Notes under the pieces: model-generated
Databases searched by the model: none
What the model was told of the DNA's origin: nothing
The model's input: only the letters and a program-made list of their open reading frames with translations
Part shown: positions 33,875-44,716 of the stretch, one piece after another
Position numbering within the stretch: the stretch's first letter is position 1
Layout of the letters: each line of letters opens with the position of its first letter
Position numbers and translations under genes: made by a program
Source of the DNA: Plasmodium coatneyi
Lineage: Eukaryota; Apicomplexa; Aconoidasida; Haemosporida; Plasmodiidae
NCBI RefSeq assembly: GCF_001680005.1
Contig: NC_033566.1
Coordinates: forward strand, 1,054,001-1,118,000
DNA length: 64,000 nt
Direction: 5' to 3'

Positions 33875-34576
33875 ATTCCACTTCTCATTCTTTCTTTTTA
33901 AATGAATGTATAGTTAATAAAAAAAAAAAGGAAGAAAAGAAAACAAAAAAAGGAAGCAAAAAAGCTTCTACGATGTGCACTTTACATTTCCTAAAAAAAG
34001 AAGAAGAAACTAACATACTCCTTCCTAAAAACGTGCAAAAAATCTGACTCATTTTTTTTTTTCTAGCTGTTTCTATTCACCCATTATATCTGAACATTAA
34101 AACAATAAAAAATTTGAGCACGAAAACTTTTGAGCGCAAACACATGCACAAACATAATTAACTTTATTTTTTTAAAGAGGTATAAAATACTTCTATTACA
34201 CCGTCAAAAGAAGTGTGGAATACTACCGGAGAGTGTGGGGGTGGGGGTGTCACATTCTCTTTTTTTTTTTTTCTCATAAAAGGGAATATGATCATTAAGG
34301 ATGTTATCCTCATAAATTGTATAGAATAGAACTAAAAACCATGTTGCTCTTGATTCAAATTATTATCATAACTTTTGCATTAATTAGTATTATGTACATT
34401 TTAATTACTTACTTCATCTTAAAAATATATTTGTACACACACTCAAAAAATAGAAGAAAAAGGAAAAAAAAAAACATCGCCACTTTTAAAATATACTCTT
34501 GATTTTAAAGAAGAAAAGAACAAAAAAAGAAAAAAGAACAGAAAAAACAAAAAAAAAGAGGAGCAAAAACAGCAAA
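33875..34576. other. Spacer between kir-2 and two-TM gene A
   Basis: AT-rich DNA that should hold the kir-2 3' UTR and the promoter of the next gene. The motif TATCTGAACATT near 34088 recurs about as far upstream of two-TM gene B (near 36112). A GTGTGGGGGTGGGGGTG stretch lies near 34232-34248. The hydrophobic open frame at 34317-34502 is AT-driven and not called. Confidence 0.5.
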
Positions 34577-35530
34577 ATGGCACCCATACCTTTCACAAAA
34601 CATTCACTACTCCTCAGCGTCGCCATACTCTGCTTCTGGGCACAACATGACGACCACCACTACGTAAGGTGTTCATAGGAACAGCTGTAGCTGCTGTTGT
34701 TACATTTTTTTTTTTTAGAAAATTGACACGACGCACACACATACATTCATTATGATTATGAATGAACATTTTACTCATTTTTGCTAAGGGAGGGGGTGGT
34801 AGAAGGAGGTTTGTTAGGGGTGGAAGGGAAGGTTTTCCCTTTCCCCCCTTGCACCCCCTTCTTCCATTTTGTATAATAATACTTATATGGGTGTTATGCA
34901 AATTTTGAACTCACACCTTCGTAACTCCTTTTTCTTTTTTTTTAGGTGAGTGCTATAAGCACATCATCATCAAAGAAAGGAAGTTCAGGTGTGGCACCCC
35001 ATCAGGAGAAGGAAAAAAGTACCATCTTTGGTGGAGGTGTAAAAACACTACTCAAGGAGGGTGGTGGTAATGACTCCACAGGACCGAACAAACAGCCAAA
35101 TCCAAATACACCAAATACACCAAATACACCAAATACACCAAATACACCACCAAAAAATGTACAAAGTTGTGCAAAGAAAGGAAAGAAAAAAAGTTGGCGA
35201 GATCGACTGATTTGTAGATTATTTCGTGGGGAGGTGAAAACACACGAATGGTTGCCTGTCGTAATAAGTATACCTTTCCTTTATTTATGGATTCCAAGTA
35301 TTTTGAACTCCTTTATTACTGTTATTCCAGGGGCGTCAGAAATCAATGGATTATTTGCAGTCGACCTCATAGTTTATTTAATCCTTGGGTTAGTAATCAT
35401 TTTCGTCCTTTGGAAATTTTGGTTTTCCAAAGAAGGGAAAAATTTGTCTAATAAATTATTAAAATGCAAGCCATCTGCTGAAGAGCAATTTGTTCTACTC
35501 ACCGAGAACAAATCTGAAAAAACTGAATAG
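34577..35530 (+). CDS. Two-TM gene A: signal peptide, probable exported membrane protein
   Basis: Exon 1 (34577-34663) encodes MAPIPFTKHSLLLSVAILCF, a signal-peptide-like start, with donor GTAAGG. Exon 2 (34946-35530) follows a long T-rich acceptor and starts VSAISTSSSKKG. The product has 223 residues: a polar stretch with five NTP tripeptides, a Lys-rich patch (KKGKKKSWRDRL), and two membrane segments (about WLPVVISIPFLYLWIPSIL and VYLILGLVIIFVLWKFWF), then a short polar tail. No PEXEL motif is seen. The layout (short signal exon, basic loop, two close TM helices) resembles that of the P. falciparum Maurer's-cleft two-TM family, but I do not recognise the sequence and homology is not claimed. 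It is paralogous in layout to gene B at 36.7 kb. The stop is followed immediately by a G-rich subtelomere-like array. Confidence 0.7.
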
Positions 35531-35990
35531 TTGGAAGGAAGGTTGCTAGGATAGTGGTTGGTGGAAGGAAGGAGTGGGTTGTTAGGATGGTGGGTGGTAG
35601 ATGGGTTGTTAGGTGGTAGATGGGTTGTTAGGTGGGTGGTTGGTGGGTTGTTAGGTGGGTGGTTGGTGGGTTGTTAGGTGGGTGGTTGGTGGGTTGTTAG
35701 GTGGGTTATTAGGTGGGTTATTAGGTGGGTTGTTAGGTGGTAGGGTGGTAGGTGGGTTGTTAGGGGTGGTAATTGGAAGGAAGGGATGTTAGGGTGGTAG
35801 GTGGAAGGGAAGGTCTAAGGAGGAGGAATGGAATGAAGGGGTTTAGGGAGGAAAGGGAATCTATGGAAGGAGGAAGGAAAGGAATGAGATCTAAGGAGGA
35901 AGGAAAGGAGTGAGGTCTAAGGAGGAAGGAAGGAAAGGAAGGGATCTAAGGAAGGGAAGGAAGGAGGGTTCTAAGGAGGAGGAAGGAAAT
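35531..35990 (-). repeat. G-rich subtelomere-like array
   Basis: Units such as TTGTTAGGTGGGTGGTTGGTGGG repeat from about 35570 to 35780, followed by CTAAGGAGGAAGG-type units to about 35985. This is the same repeat vocabulary as the 30.3 kb array but in reverse orientation. It begins right after the stop of two-TM gene A and so forms its 3' flank. Confidence 0.8.
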
Positions 35991-36693
35991 AATAAAAACA
36001 TTCCACCCCTTTAACGCATAAAAAAAAAAAATAATATCATCCCTTTCATTCGAACTGTTTCTTTCCTAACAGTTTCATCTCTAACTGTTTTATTTTTTTT
36101 CCGCCCTTTTTATCTGAACATTTATAAAAGAACAACAATAACACGAAAAAAATACACAAAAAAGAAATTTTTTTTTAAGTGCATGCACATAGAATTCTTA
36201 TCTGCGAATTTGAGCATAATTCCCTCCTCCTTGCATTACACTGTTAGATGTATGGTATAATAGGGAAGTGTGGGTTATTTTTTTAAAAAAATATGAACCA
36301 ATTTTAACTTAATAATTTTTTTTTTGGTGTGGAAACAACAATATAACATATATATAATTATATGTGCAACATAACATCTATAATTATATGTGCAATTAAA
36401 AAAAATGAACTATTTATTCATTATTTCGTCCTCCGACACTTGTTATATATTATTATGCATTCTAATAGTAAATTCTTTCTAATTTAAAATATATATATGT
36501 ACACACTCAGGAAGAAAAAATAAGTGAATCGCGCAGGCGTACGACTGAATTAGCATTTTCTATAAAAGAAAGAAGAATAAAATAATCATCATACAATCTA
36601 TTAATATAAATAAAAGAAAATTTTTTTTTCATTTTAAACACCTTTTTTTTTACAATAAAAAAGAAAAAAATAAAATAAATAAATAAAATAGAA
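35991..36693. other. Spacer upstream of two-TM gene B
   Basis: AT-rich DNA. The sequence TATCTGAACATTTATAAAAG at about 36111 parallels the motif upstream of gene A, suggesting a promoter duplicated with the gene. No gene is seen. Confidence 0.5.
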
Positions 36694-37557
36694 ATGATGT
36701 TCCTCGTGAAAATTTTTACATTCAGTTTGTTCCTTGTATGCCTCCGGAAACATACGAAGCATCATGTATAATATTAATTATGACACTTATATATAAAATT
36801 TAACACATTCATTATGATTAAAATCTTTTTTTCATTTTGATGATGGGTGGAAGGCGTGAAAACTTCTTTTTTTTTTGGGGGGGTGGTAATACTTATATGT
36901 GTGCTATGAAAATTATGAACGTATTTTATTACTTCCTTCCCATGTTAGGTAACTGAATTGGGTACACCATGGAGCGGGGCAAACGGTCCAACTAACCAAA
37001 ATAGCACTTCCGCTGTGCGGATTAGTCGATCCTTAATGGGTGGCACTAATGTGGAAGAGCAAACGCAGCAACAAAATGAATTTCCTGAAAGTGGTAGTAC
37101 ACCTTCCTCCGGAAGCAACATGTTTGGTAATATTTGTAAAAAAGTACATTCTAAAATGCAATTAAATAAGGAAGCAAGCGAAGAGAACAGAGCAAAAAAT
37201 AAAACACAGAACAGAAAAGCAGGGTGCGCATTAAAAACACCCTTTAGTAAGTTCAGATGTTGTAAGAAGCTGGCATGTGGTAAAATGAGTACTAAATCCT
37301 GGTTAATTCTTATATTAGTCAATTCAATTTTCTATCCATTACTTGTATCTTATGTGTACCCAATTGGCATGTTTTTCATTATGGGTAATGGTAGTCAGTA
37401 TCACTTAGGTCAAATTATGCTACTCGTGGGCATCCTCACCATTTCTGCAATCATAGGGTTAATTTATTTTGGAATACTGATATGGTTCTATCGTTCAAAA
37501 ACATGGATTCGTTGTATTGAAAAAAACATCAACCTACAAAACTGTGCACTAAATTGA
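36694..37557 (+). CDS. Two-TM gene B: signal peptide, probable exported membrane protein
   Basis: Exon 1 (36694-36765) encodes MMFLVKIFTFSLFLVCLRKH, signal-like, with donor GTATAA. Exon 2 (36949-37557) follows a TTAG acceptor and starts VTELGTPWSGANG. The product has 226 residues, nearly the size of gene A (223). Order: polar Gln/Ser-rich segment, Lys/Cys-rich basic stretch (FRCCKKLACGKMSTKSW), then two hydrophobic helices (about WLILILVNSIFYPLLVSYVY and IMLLVGILTISAIIGLIYFG), and a short tail with two Cys. Both genes begin exon 2 with Val in phase 0 and carry basic residues directly before TM1, so they look like diverged tandem paralogues. The 3' end runs into a short tandem repeat. Function unknown; export to the host cell is inferred from layout and neighbourhood only. 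Confidence 0.68.
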
Positions 37558-37830
37558 CAACAATAGAAAATTGTGCAATAAATAGAGAACAATAGCAAAC
37601 ATTGTGCACTAAATAGACAACAATACAAAAATTTGTTCATTAAAGGAATAACAACAAACAATACAAAATTTGTTCCTTAAAGGAGAACCACAAACAATAG
37701 CAAACATTGTGTATTGAAAAGAACAACAAACAATACAAAATTTGTTCATTAGAGGAACAACAAACAATACAAAATTTGTCCATTAAAGGAACAATAAAAC
37801 AATATCAAACATTGTCTATTGAAGGGGAAC
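37537..37830 (+). repeat. Tandem repeat over the 3' end of two-TM gene B
   Basis: Degenerate units of roughly 35-45 bp with the core AACAATACAAAATTTGTTC or AACAATAGCAAACATTGTG followed by ATTAAAGGA or ACTAAATAGA. Each unit contains a small inverted repeat (ACAAA/TTTGT or ACAAT/ATTGT) able to form a hairpin. The array begins in the last coding codons of gene B and ends before the kir-3 tail exon. Confidence 0.75.
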
Positions 37831-37914
37831 CACAAATACAAACACGAACACCAACATAGGGAAGACGTAAGGAATCAACGGGGGAAGGGAAGGAAGGGTA
37901 ACCTTTTTTTTCAC

Positions 37915-39489
37915 CTAGGGATGATAAGCTATATTGGTTCTTTGCCGTCCTCTATTATTTGTTCCTCTTCTGGGTGATGGTGGTGGTCGTCGTGGTGGTC
38001 TGCTGTATACAGTAGAAGCATCTGTTCTATCATCTATTGTTGAACTAAGTGTGGAACTTATTGTTGAATTGTCTTCTGTGAGTGTGTCTTCGTCAATGTT
38101 GGGTCCGGCTGATCTCCTTTCCCTGCTTCTTCCTTCTCCTCTAAATTTGTTATAGAGCCAATCAGGTAGAAGGTTATACTAATGAATAAAAAAAGGAGTG
38201 TAAGGGGAAGGGTGGTATAGACATGCATTATATATATACGCGTATGTATATATATACATACATATGTATATGGGTTATATATATATATATATATAGGCTA
38301 CATATATAAATGCATATAGTGTACAACATAGTCTATTGCTTATATAGTGCTCGTGGAAGTAATACTTATAAGCTACATTATATATATTTTTTTTTTTTCT
38401 GCAATTGTCATTATAATTGATAATTGTATGTACTTACTTTATATAAAAAAAATAGGATGGTAGGAAGTCCAACTATTGGGATTATAGAGGATATGATAGG
38501 AGCCGCAGTATTACTACCTTCAGAGGAGGTTGGTGCAGGTGCCGCTTGAATGTCCTGAAATCCCTGCTCCTCAGCAGAACCATGGGTATCCTGAACTTGC
38601 ACACTTACTACTAGAGCATTTGATTCACATTTCAGCTCTTCCAGTTTCTCCTTACTACAGTACTGTTTATACTTGTCCTCATAGTCGGTGCAATACTGAT
38701 CATCCTTACCTTCTCCGCTGCAATAGTCACCTACAGAAGCACATGCATCAGTAATGTCTACTTCGTATTCGCTCTTTCTTTCCACACATTTGAGTTCATC
38801 CTTGCGTAATTCTTGCTCTATATAATTATAATCATAGTAATGGTCAAACACTTTCTTCCTATTCTCAAAAAGTTCATTTCCCCCATCGAGAGGGTCCTTA
38901 TCAATATCTTTGTAATTAAAATTACACTCATGCCCATTTGCAATGCTCCTTAATTTATCGTTAATTATGCTTAAGGCGCCGAGCACACTATATTTCACTA
39001 TACTACTAAAGACTTGTTGCCCTATCCAATGATAAAAGAATTTACATGGTGAATTTTTATATTGTGCCTTCTCCCCCTGCGCAAATTCTTCTTCCTTCTT
39101 ACTCGTGTAACAATAAGCTTTTACAATCTTTCCCGTTAAAGGAGAAATTGTGGGGTATTCATTTAAAGCAGTTTTTAACTGTTTCTCCAAATCTGTTAGT
39201 TCACCATTAGAATTACATGTATACTCAGTACCGTTTTCGAACTTATCATAAAACTCCTTCCATGAGGGTAATTCCTTCTGAAGCTGAAGTCATAAATAGA
39301 ATTGGCAATGGAAGGAGTGGAATGCGTGTAATATATGTGTATATGTGTACATTTTTATGTTTTCCCCTTTGACTTTTTCCTATTATACGGGGCATTCGGG
39401 AGTACATTATATATACATGGAATATTTTAAACGGACATAAGAGGGACAATTTAAAAAATTTTTCTTCTTTCCCTTACTTGTGATGACAT
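37915..39489 (-). CDS. kir-3: pir/KIR variant antigen
   Basis: Exon 1 39489-39478 (MSSQ, donor GTAAGG), exon 2 39277-38438, exon 3 38178-37915; all phase 0, 371 residues. Exon 2 starts KELPSWKEFYDKFENG and has CKFFYHWIGQ in the place of the usual YFFYYWLGD, spaced Cys, and FDHYYDYNYIEQEL. It ends in the transmembrane segment SIIPIVGLPTILFFLYK at a GTAAGT donor. Exon 3 is the cytoplasmic tail: YNLLPDWLYNKFRGEG, Ser/Thr-rich middle, Arg/Pro-rich end, finishing TNIAYHP rather than the NIAYHRM seen in kir-9. The tail has several possible phosphorylation-rich Ser/Thr stretches. This is the first of the minus-strand kir run and faces the two-TM genes tail to tail. Likely intact and expressible. Confidence 0.88.
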
Positions 39490-40148
39490 GGTTTATATGT
39501 GTACATATGCTGCTTTATATATAATGAACTTATTTTGGAACGTGCTTCCTGTTCATTTATAAGGAATATATAGATATATGCATGTGGGAATATTTTTATG
39601 CCGCTGAACATTTTTCCTTTGTTCCTTATAATGATTATAAAAAAAGGAAGCACATATTAAGCTTTTATTCCTTTCTTCTTCCTTCCATTTCATATTGTGC
39701 ATTTTTTAATATTGTATATTTCTTAATATTGAAACAGTGATAATTTATTACATACATGAATCACATTATTATTATGTATATATATTAAATGCAGAAATAA
39801 CAGAACAATGGAAAGGGGGAGGGTAACAGAACGATAATTAAAATTCCTTGCGTATATGCATTCTTTATACATATATTATTGAATTGTAACTGATTATTCG
39901 TAATATTATATGATTATTTATTCCTTCCTCAAATTATTGTTCAAAATGGAAAGTAATTTTTTTCTCTGTTAGTAGAAATTTTGAGCACACATATTATTAA
40001 TTAATTTTTTCCCTCCTCTTTTCTTTTTCATTTTGATGAGTACATTATATACATAAATCACTTACATGTGGAATATATGTATATATATATAATATGTAAT
40101 ATTTGAGTTAATTTCTCCGCTCTACATTAGGTGCAATACAGAGTACAT

Positions 40149-40186
<38 letters not shown>

Positions 40187-40654
40187 TGTTTACCTCAATT
40201 TTTGTTCTTATTCCTCCCTTTTTTATGTTTTAATATTTTCTTTTTTTCTCTTCCTTGTATTGCATGACAGTATATTTAAGTTTTTTTTGTGTGTAAAGTC
40301 AATATAAGTTGCAGAAAGAAAAGCAAAAAAAAAAAAAAAGGAAGAGAAACGAAAAATGGGACAAAAAAGAATGAAGGAAAAAGTGAGAAAAAATGCTATG
40401 TCGCTTTTCCCGTCCTCACCTTACAAATTGCACTGTTCGTTCTTTCCTTCCTCCAACAGCAAGAAGCAAGGAACATTCATTCAATGGCACATTACATTCA
40501 ATGGCACATCACATTCAATGTGTTACATACGGTGCGCTACATTCCACACAGCAATGTTTGTATGTTGTGTTACATTACACATTCCAACACAAATATGTGT
40601 GCGTTGTGTTGTGTTGTTTACACCTTCCACACACAGAAATGTGTGTTATGTTCG
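39490..40654. other. Spacer upstream of kir-3 / downstream of kir-4
   Basis: AT-rich, with a TA run at about 40155-40182. Near 40470-40660 there is a stretch rich in ACATTCAATG and TTACATTC words (for example TTCAATGGCACATTACATTC) that resembles 3' flanks of other kir loci at 46.25 and 49.42 kb. The plus-strand frames here are composition artefacts. Confidence 0.5.
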
Positions 40655-41997
40655 TTACATACTTTGATAAGCTATATTATTTCTTTTTTCATTCGTCCTT
40701 TGATATTGTGCTGCATTATTTCTCCTTCGACCATGTTGCCCACCATGATATATGGTAGATCCATGTGTTGTTGTGGACAAGTCTCCTATTTTTGATGAAT
40801 TGTCTGTTGTTGTTGAACCATATGTTGAGCTGCCTTCTGTGAACACATCAACGCGATGTCGAAAGGTTGATCTTCCCTTCCTTTTTCCTTTGTTCCTTCC
40901 TCCTGTTTTATTGTTTCTAAAGGAGTCACTTATCCAAGAAGGTAAAAGATTATACTACGAAGGAGGAGGTGGGGTGGAAGGAAGGAGGGAGGGGATAGCA
41001 ACGTGTATTGTACGTATATATAATACAATTTATTTTATATTTTTTGACTCATATAGAAAATATTACTCATCAATTATATTGTTATATATATTATTTACAG
41101 TTGCTATTATTATTACCTTATATAGAAGGAAAGAAATGAATGGTATGCCAATTGCTGTGGCAGCCATTGCCGAGGAGACAACAGGAATGATTGTGTCGAC
41201 TGATGTGGTGGTGGTGGGTAATGATGTATGTGAATGCTGAGTAAGTTGGTTTTGCAGTGCATTCTCTGAGTGAGCACGAGCTAGAGGTCCTCTTTCCACA
41301 GTTCCAGAAACATCTTCTTCTCGAGGAGGATCTTCTTCTGAGGAGAGGTCTTCGACGTCTCCTTTAGACAGTGTAGTACAATCTAATGGTGTTGGTTGCT
41401 TATATTTCGGCTTTCCATTAGCGCCTTTTTTAAATTCAGCACAATATGAACCTCCGTCATCTTCACACAATTCAATTAATTTGTCATATGCATTTTTAGC
41501 TTCCGTCCACTTCCCTCCCATTTTTGTTTTCCAAGAACATGAGGCACCCTCCCGCTGTCCATGCAGAGCCCCATAGTCATATTCATAGTCATACAATATT
41601 TTCCTTTTCTCAAAAACGGTTTCACCCATACCATCGTGCAATTTATTGAATTCATTTTTACAAGTGGTACTCGGAAGTTGATTATAAATTGCCTTCATAA
41701 TGTCCGGAAAGTTATGGTGCTGAAGCTTTTTCCCTTTTATTTTATCACCTAACCAATAGTACAGGAAAGTGCAACGCTCACTATGTAATGATTCTTCCTT
41801 CTGGCCCACTTTATATACATAACACCAGTTTCCCCCTATACTTTCGGCAAACTGTTTAAGCTGTCCGTACATTCCTAATGCTCCTCCAACTGATATTTCA
41901 GATACTGCTTATGAGTGTTTCCATTCATTTGTAAAGTACATGTTGCTCCATCTTTGAATTCACTGTATATTTGTTCTGAGGGTAACTTATCATCCAT
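40655..41997 (-). pseudogene. kir-4: pir/KIR copy with a frameshift and no first intron
   Basis: Tail exon 40954-40655 (YNLLPSWISDSFRNNKTGG to NIAYQSM) and ectodomain/TM exon ending at 41117 (FISFLLYK, donor GTAATA). The ectodomain frame is open from about 41908 down. The natural start MDDKLPSEQIYSEFKDG (ATG at 41997, good AAAATGG context) lies in a different frame. That frame is open only to a TAG at 41875-41877, while the downstream frame is closed by TAA at 41909-41911. A one- or two-base indel in the 41878-41908 overlap explains both. Unlike its relatives, the start codon sits directly on the LPS motif with purine-rich DNA upstream instead of an acceptor, so intron 1 seems lost. A sequencing error could explain the frameshift but not the missing intron. 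Confidence 0.78.
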
Positions 41998-43407
41998 TTT
42001 CTTTCTTCCCTTTTTCTTTGTTTTATTTGTATATGCACATTTCTATATATAATTAAGTTATTTTTATATATCTATATGTGTGGTGGGTGGGGTGTTATTT
42101 TTATATATCTATATGTGTGGTGGGTGGGGTGTTATTTTTATCTATCTATATGTTGTGGGTGTTATTTTGTCTATATGTGTGGTGTTATTTTTTTATATCT
42201 ATATGTGTTAGGTGGGTGGGTGTTATTTTTATCTATCTATATGTGGGTTAGTTGTGGATGTTATTTTTATATATGTGGGTGTTATATATGTTGTTTTATG
42301 TGGGTTATTTTATCTATCTACATGTGGGTTTATTATGGTTTATTTTATATGAATTCCATATATACGTTATTTATGTGTGGGTGTTATATTTTATATATCT
42401 ATATAATAATAATAAATATATATATAATCTTCCCCTCTTCGCTTTTTTCTTTGTTTTTATGATTGTTCAGTAATACTATTTTACTCATTGCTCCTTCTTT
42501 TTTTTTCCTTCTTAATGAAGATATTATAAATAATTCATTTACATTAAATGTGTATATTACATTATTTGAGTTACCCCCTCCCTTTTCTAATATAGATTAT
42601 ATATTTGCACATTAATTTATCTACCGCTCCTTTTTCCTTCTTTTTTAATATTTTACCTTTTATTTCTTATTTTATACTTTTTCTTTTGACTACAGTGTTC
42701 ACTTTACTATATAATCAATATAAGCCAGGAAAAAAGAAAAAAAATTTTCAACTTTATTCCGATTTTTTGGTAAATTCTTTTTTACACTTAAACTCATTTG
42801 TTGGGCAAATTCTTTTTAATTCCATTCCTACTTTGTTTGCAATATTGTTCATTGAAGATCCAAAATATGTTCATTAAATATTTTTTTTTGTTACAAATTT
42901 TTTTCTTAAAATACTTTTTTGCGAAAAGGTCAGTACTCCCCTTCTTTCTTTTTCTTTTTAAAGAAAAGAGCAAATAATTAAAATAACAGAGTGACCAAGA
43001 AACATAGTTTATTGTTGTAGATGTTATATGTTTGATCTTCGCACATTATAATAATGTGCGCACAGACCAAACAGTACAATAATGTGCATACACCCGAATA
43101 TCCACAATAATAACAACAGTAGCAGCAACAGCAACAGGAATAGAACGACATTTTATTCTTTTTCATTCATTTAGTGTTGCATATAATATACTTATACTCC
43201 TACATACGTATAAAAATTTATTCCTTCTATAATCTATAATTTTTTCTCATTTTTTAATGTGTGGATAATACACACATCACTCTCTCTGTGAAGAGAGGAC
43301 ACTGCATTCTTCTTTTAAAAAAAAAAAAAATAAAATAAAATAGGAGAACATTATATACTCATACGACCATGTTAGACGGGTGGAGAGAACATGTTTATTC
43401 AATAGTG
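41998..43407. other. Spacer upstream of kir-4 / downstream of kir-5
   Basis: Contains the GT-rich minisatellite at 42065-42400 (listed separately). It also contains a block near 42685-42750 (GTGTTCACTTTACTATATAA, then TCAATATAAG and an A-rich run) that recurs near 48660-48710 and in part near 48230 and 40270. A dispersed kir-flanking module is likely. The hydrophobic frame at 42605-42877 is AT-driven and not called. Confidence 0.5.
42065..42400. repeat. GT-rich minisatellite upstream of kir-4
   Basis: Imperfect units containing TATATCTATATGTGTGGTGG followed by GTGGGGTGTTATTTTTA, about 43 bp in the two best copies, decaying rightwards to shorter GTGGGTGTTAT units. It begins about 70 bases upstream of the kir-4 start codon, that is, in its promoter/5' UTR. 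Confidence 0.8.
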
Positions 43408-44716
43408 TTACATACGTTGGTAACGGATATTTTTGCCCCTTCTACCATTATTTGTTCCCTTTCTTCCTCTGGTGGGTGGTCGTGTAGTGGTATATGGAAT
43501 AGAACGTACTGTAGAAGAATCAAACATGGAACTTGTTTCCGATGAGTCGAACGTTGAATCATTTGCAGAAGCTTCTGTGAATGTATCGAATTGCTGTTGG
43601 GCGGTTGATCTTCTTGCTCTGTTCCATCCTCCTGTGTTATTCTTTCTAAATGAGTCACTTATCCAGGAAGGTAAAAGATTATACTGAAAGGAAAGAAAAG
43701 AAAGGAAAATAGAGCCATATATATACATATATGTGACTCTATATATATAAGACCCTATATGTATATATATATGTATATTTTAATCGTGGGGGGAATAATT
43801 GTTGTAATTATACTTTATATAAAAAGAATAGGATTGTGGGTAATCCTATTATTGGGAGTGCGGCAGATATAGCAGTGGTGGTTCTAGTGGCAACCGTGGT
43901 CTGAGGGGAGGTTATGCTCTTTGCTTCAGACACGGGGGAAGTACCTGCTCCACATTTCAGTTGTGATAGTTTGTCCTGAGCACAGTAGTCATTACCACCA
44001 GCATTTTTCTCATTTTCGTTTTTGAACCAGGTACAAAATTGATCACTTTGATGCTCCCCTCCTGAGCAATCTGACCTTACTTTATTGCAAGCTTCAGTAA
44101 TGTTCTGTAGGTACTTTTCATAAGGAGTAATACATGTAGGCTCCTTCCTCTGGAACAATGTTTGTAATTCATTAAAGTCATGATAATAATCAAATACTGC
44201 TTTTCTCTGTTTGAATAGGTCTTCGTTAATGGTAGTATTGTATGTATTTCCGCATTCACTCGTAACAGGCCATGTTTTTAGTGCAGTATGAATTATTTCC
44301 ATAGTACTCTGAAACGGACTCCCTGCACATTGCTCTGATACTACATCCCATATGCAATAATATAGAACATCACACTTCTTATCACTAGGTAAATAGTTGC
44401 CATTCATTGAAGATAAGCAACATGCGGCAGTTACAATTATTTCCTCGCAGTCCTCAATTTCAGTATTTTGCTTCAACTGTTTCCTTATTTGATCGTCATC
44501 GAGACATCTACATGTAGTAGGGTCATCGAACTTATTGTAGTACTTTACCTTTGAAGGTAAATCCTTAAATCATTGCGCCTATAAATATAATTAGTGGGGG
44601 TTGGAGCATTTGTACATCTCCTTTATATTAAGTATAAAATACTATACACATATTAAGGTATCCTGCTCGAGCACATAAGAACGAACCATCAGTATTTTTT
44701 CCGGATCTTCCTCCAT
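43408..44716 (-). CDS. kir-5: pir/KIR variant antigen
   Basis: Exon 1 44716-44687 (MEEDPEKILM, donor GTTCGT), exon 2 44563-43814, exon 3 43683-43408; phase 0 throughout, 351 residues. Exon 2 starts DLPSKVKYYNKFDDPTTCRC, contains CDVLYYCIWDVVSEQC (a strongly altered version of the YFFYYWLGD motif), FDYYHDFNELQTL and many Cys. It ends with the TM segment AALPIIGLPTILFFLYK. Exon 3 is the tail YNLLPSWISDSFRKNNTGG ending KNIRYQRM. The tail start is nearly identical to that of kir-4, indicating recent relation or conversion. The same GTTCGT donor is seen in kir-7, which supports the exon 1 call despite the unusual donor. Likely coding. Confidence 0.85.

Noticed and set aside
34317..34502. Hydrophobic plus-strand frame resembling a small membrane protein
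   Set aside because: It is AT-driven (Ile/Leu/Tyr-rich), has no splice partner and lies in the upstream flank of two-TM gene A.
40289..40795. 168-codon plus-strand frame overlapping the kir-4 tail exon
   Set aside because: It is composed of poly-Lys and repeat-derived His/Cys words and is antisense to a recognised kir exon.
42605..42877. Plus-strand frame with several hydrophobic stretches between kir-4 and kir-5
   Set aside because: Phe/Ile/Leu/Asn composition follows the AT-rich DNA, and similar frames appear in the same repeated module at 48.5 kb without conserved residues.
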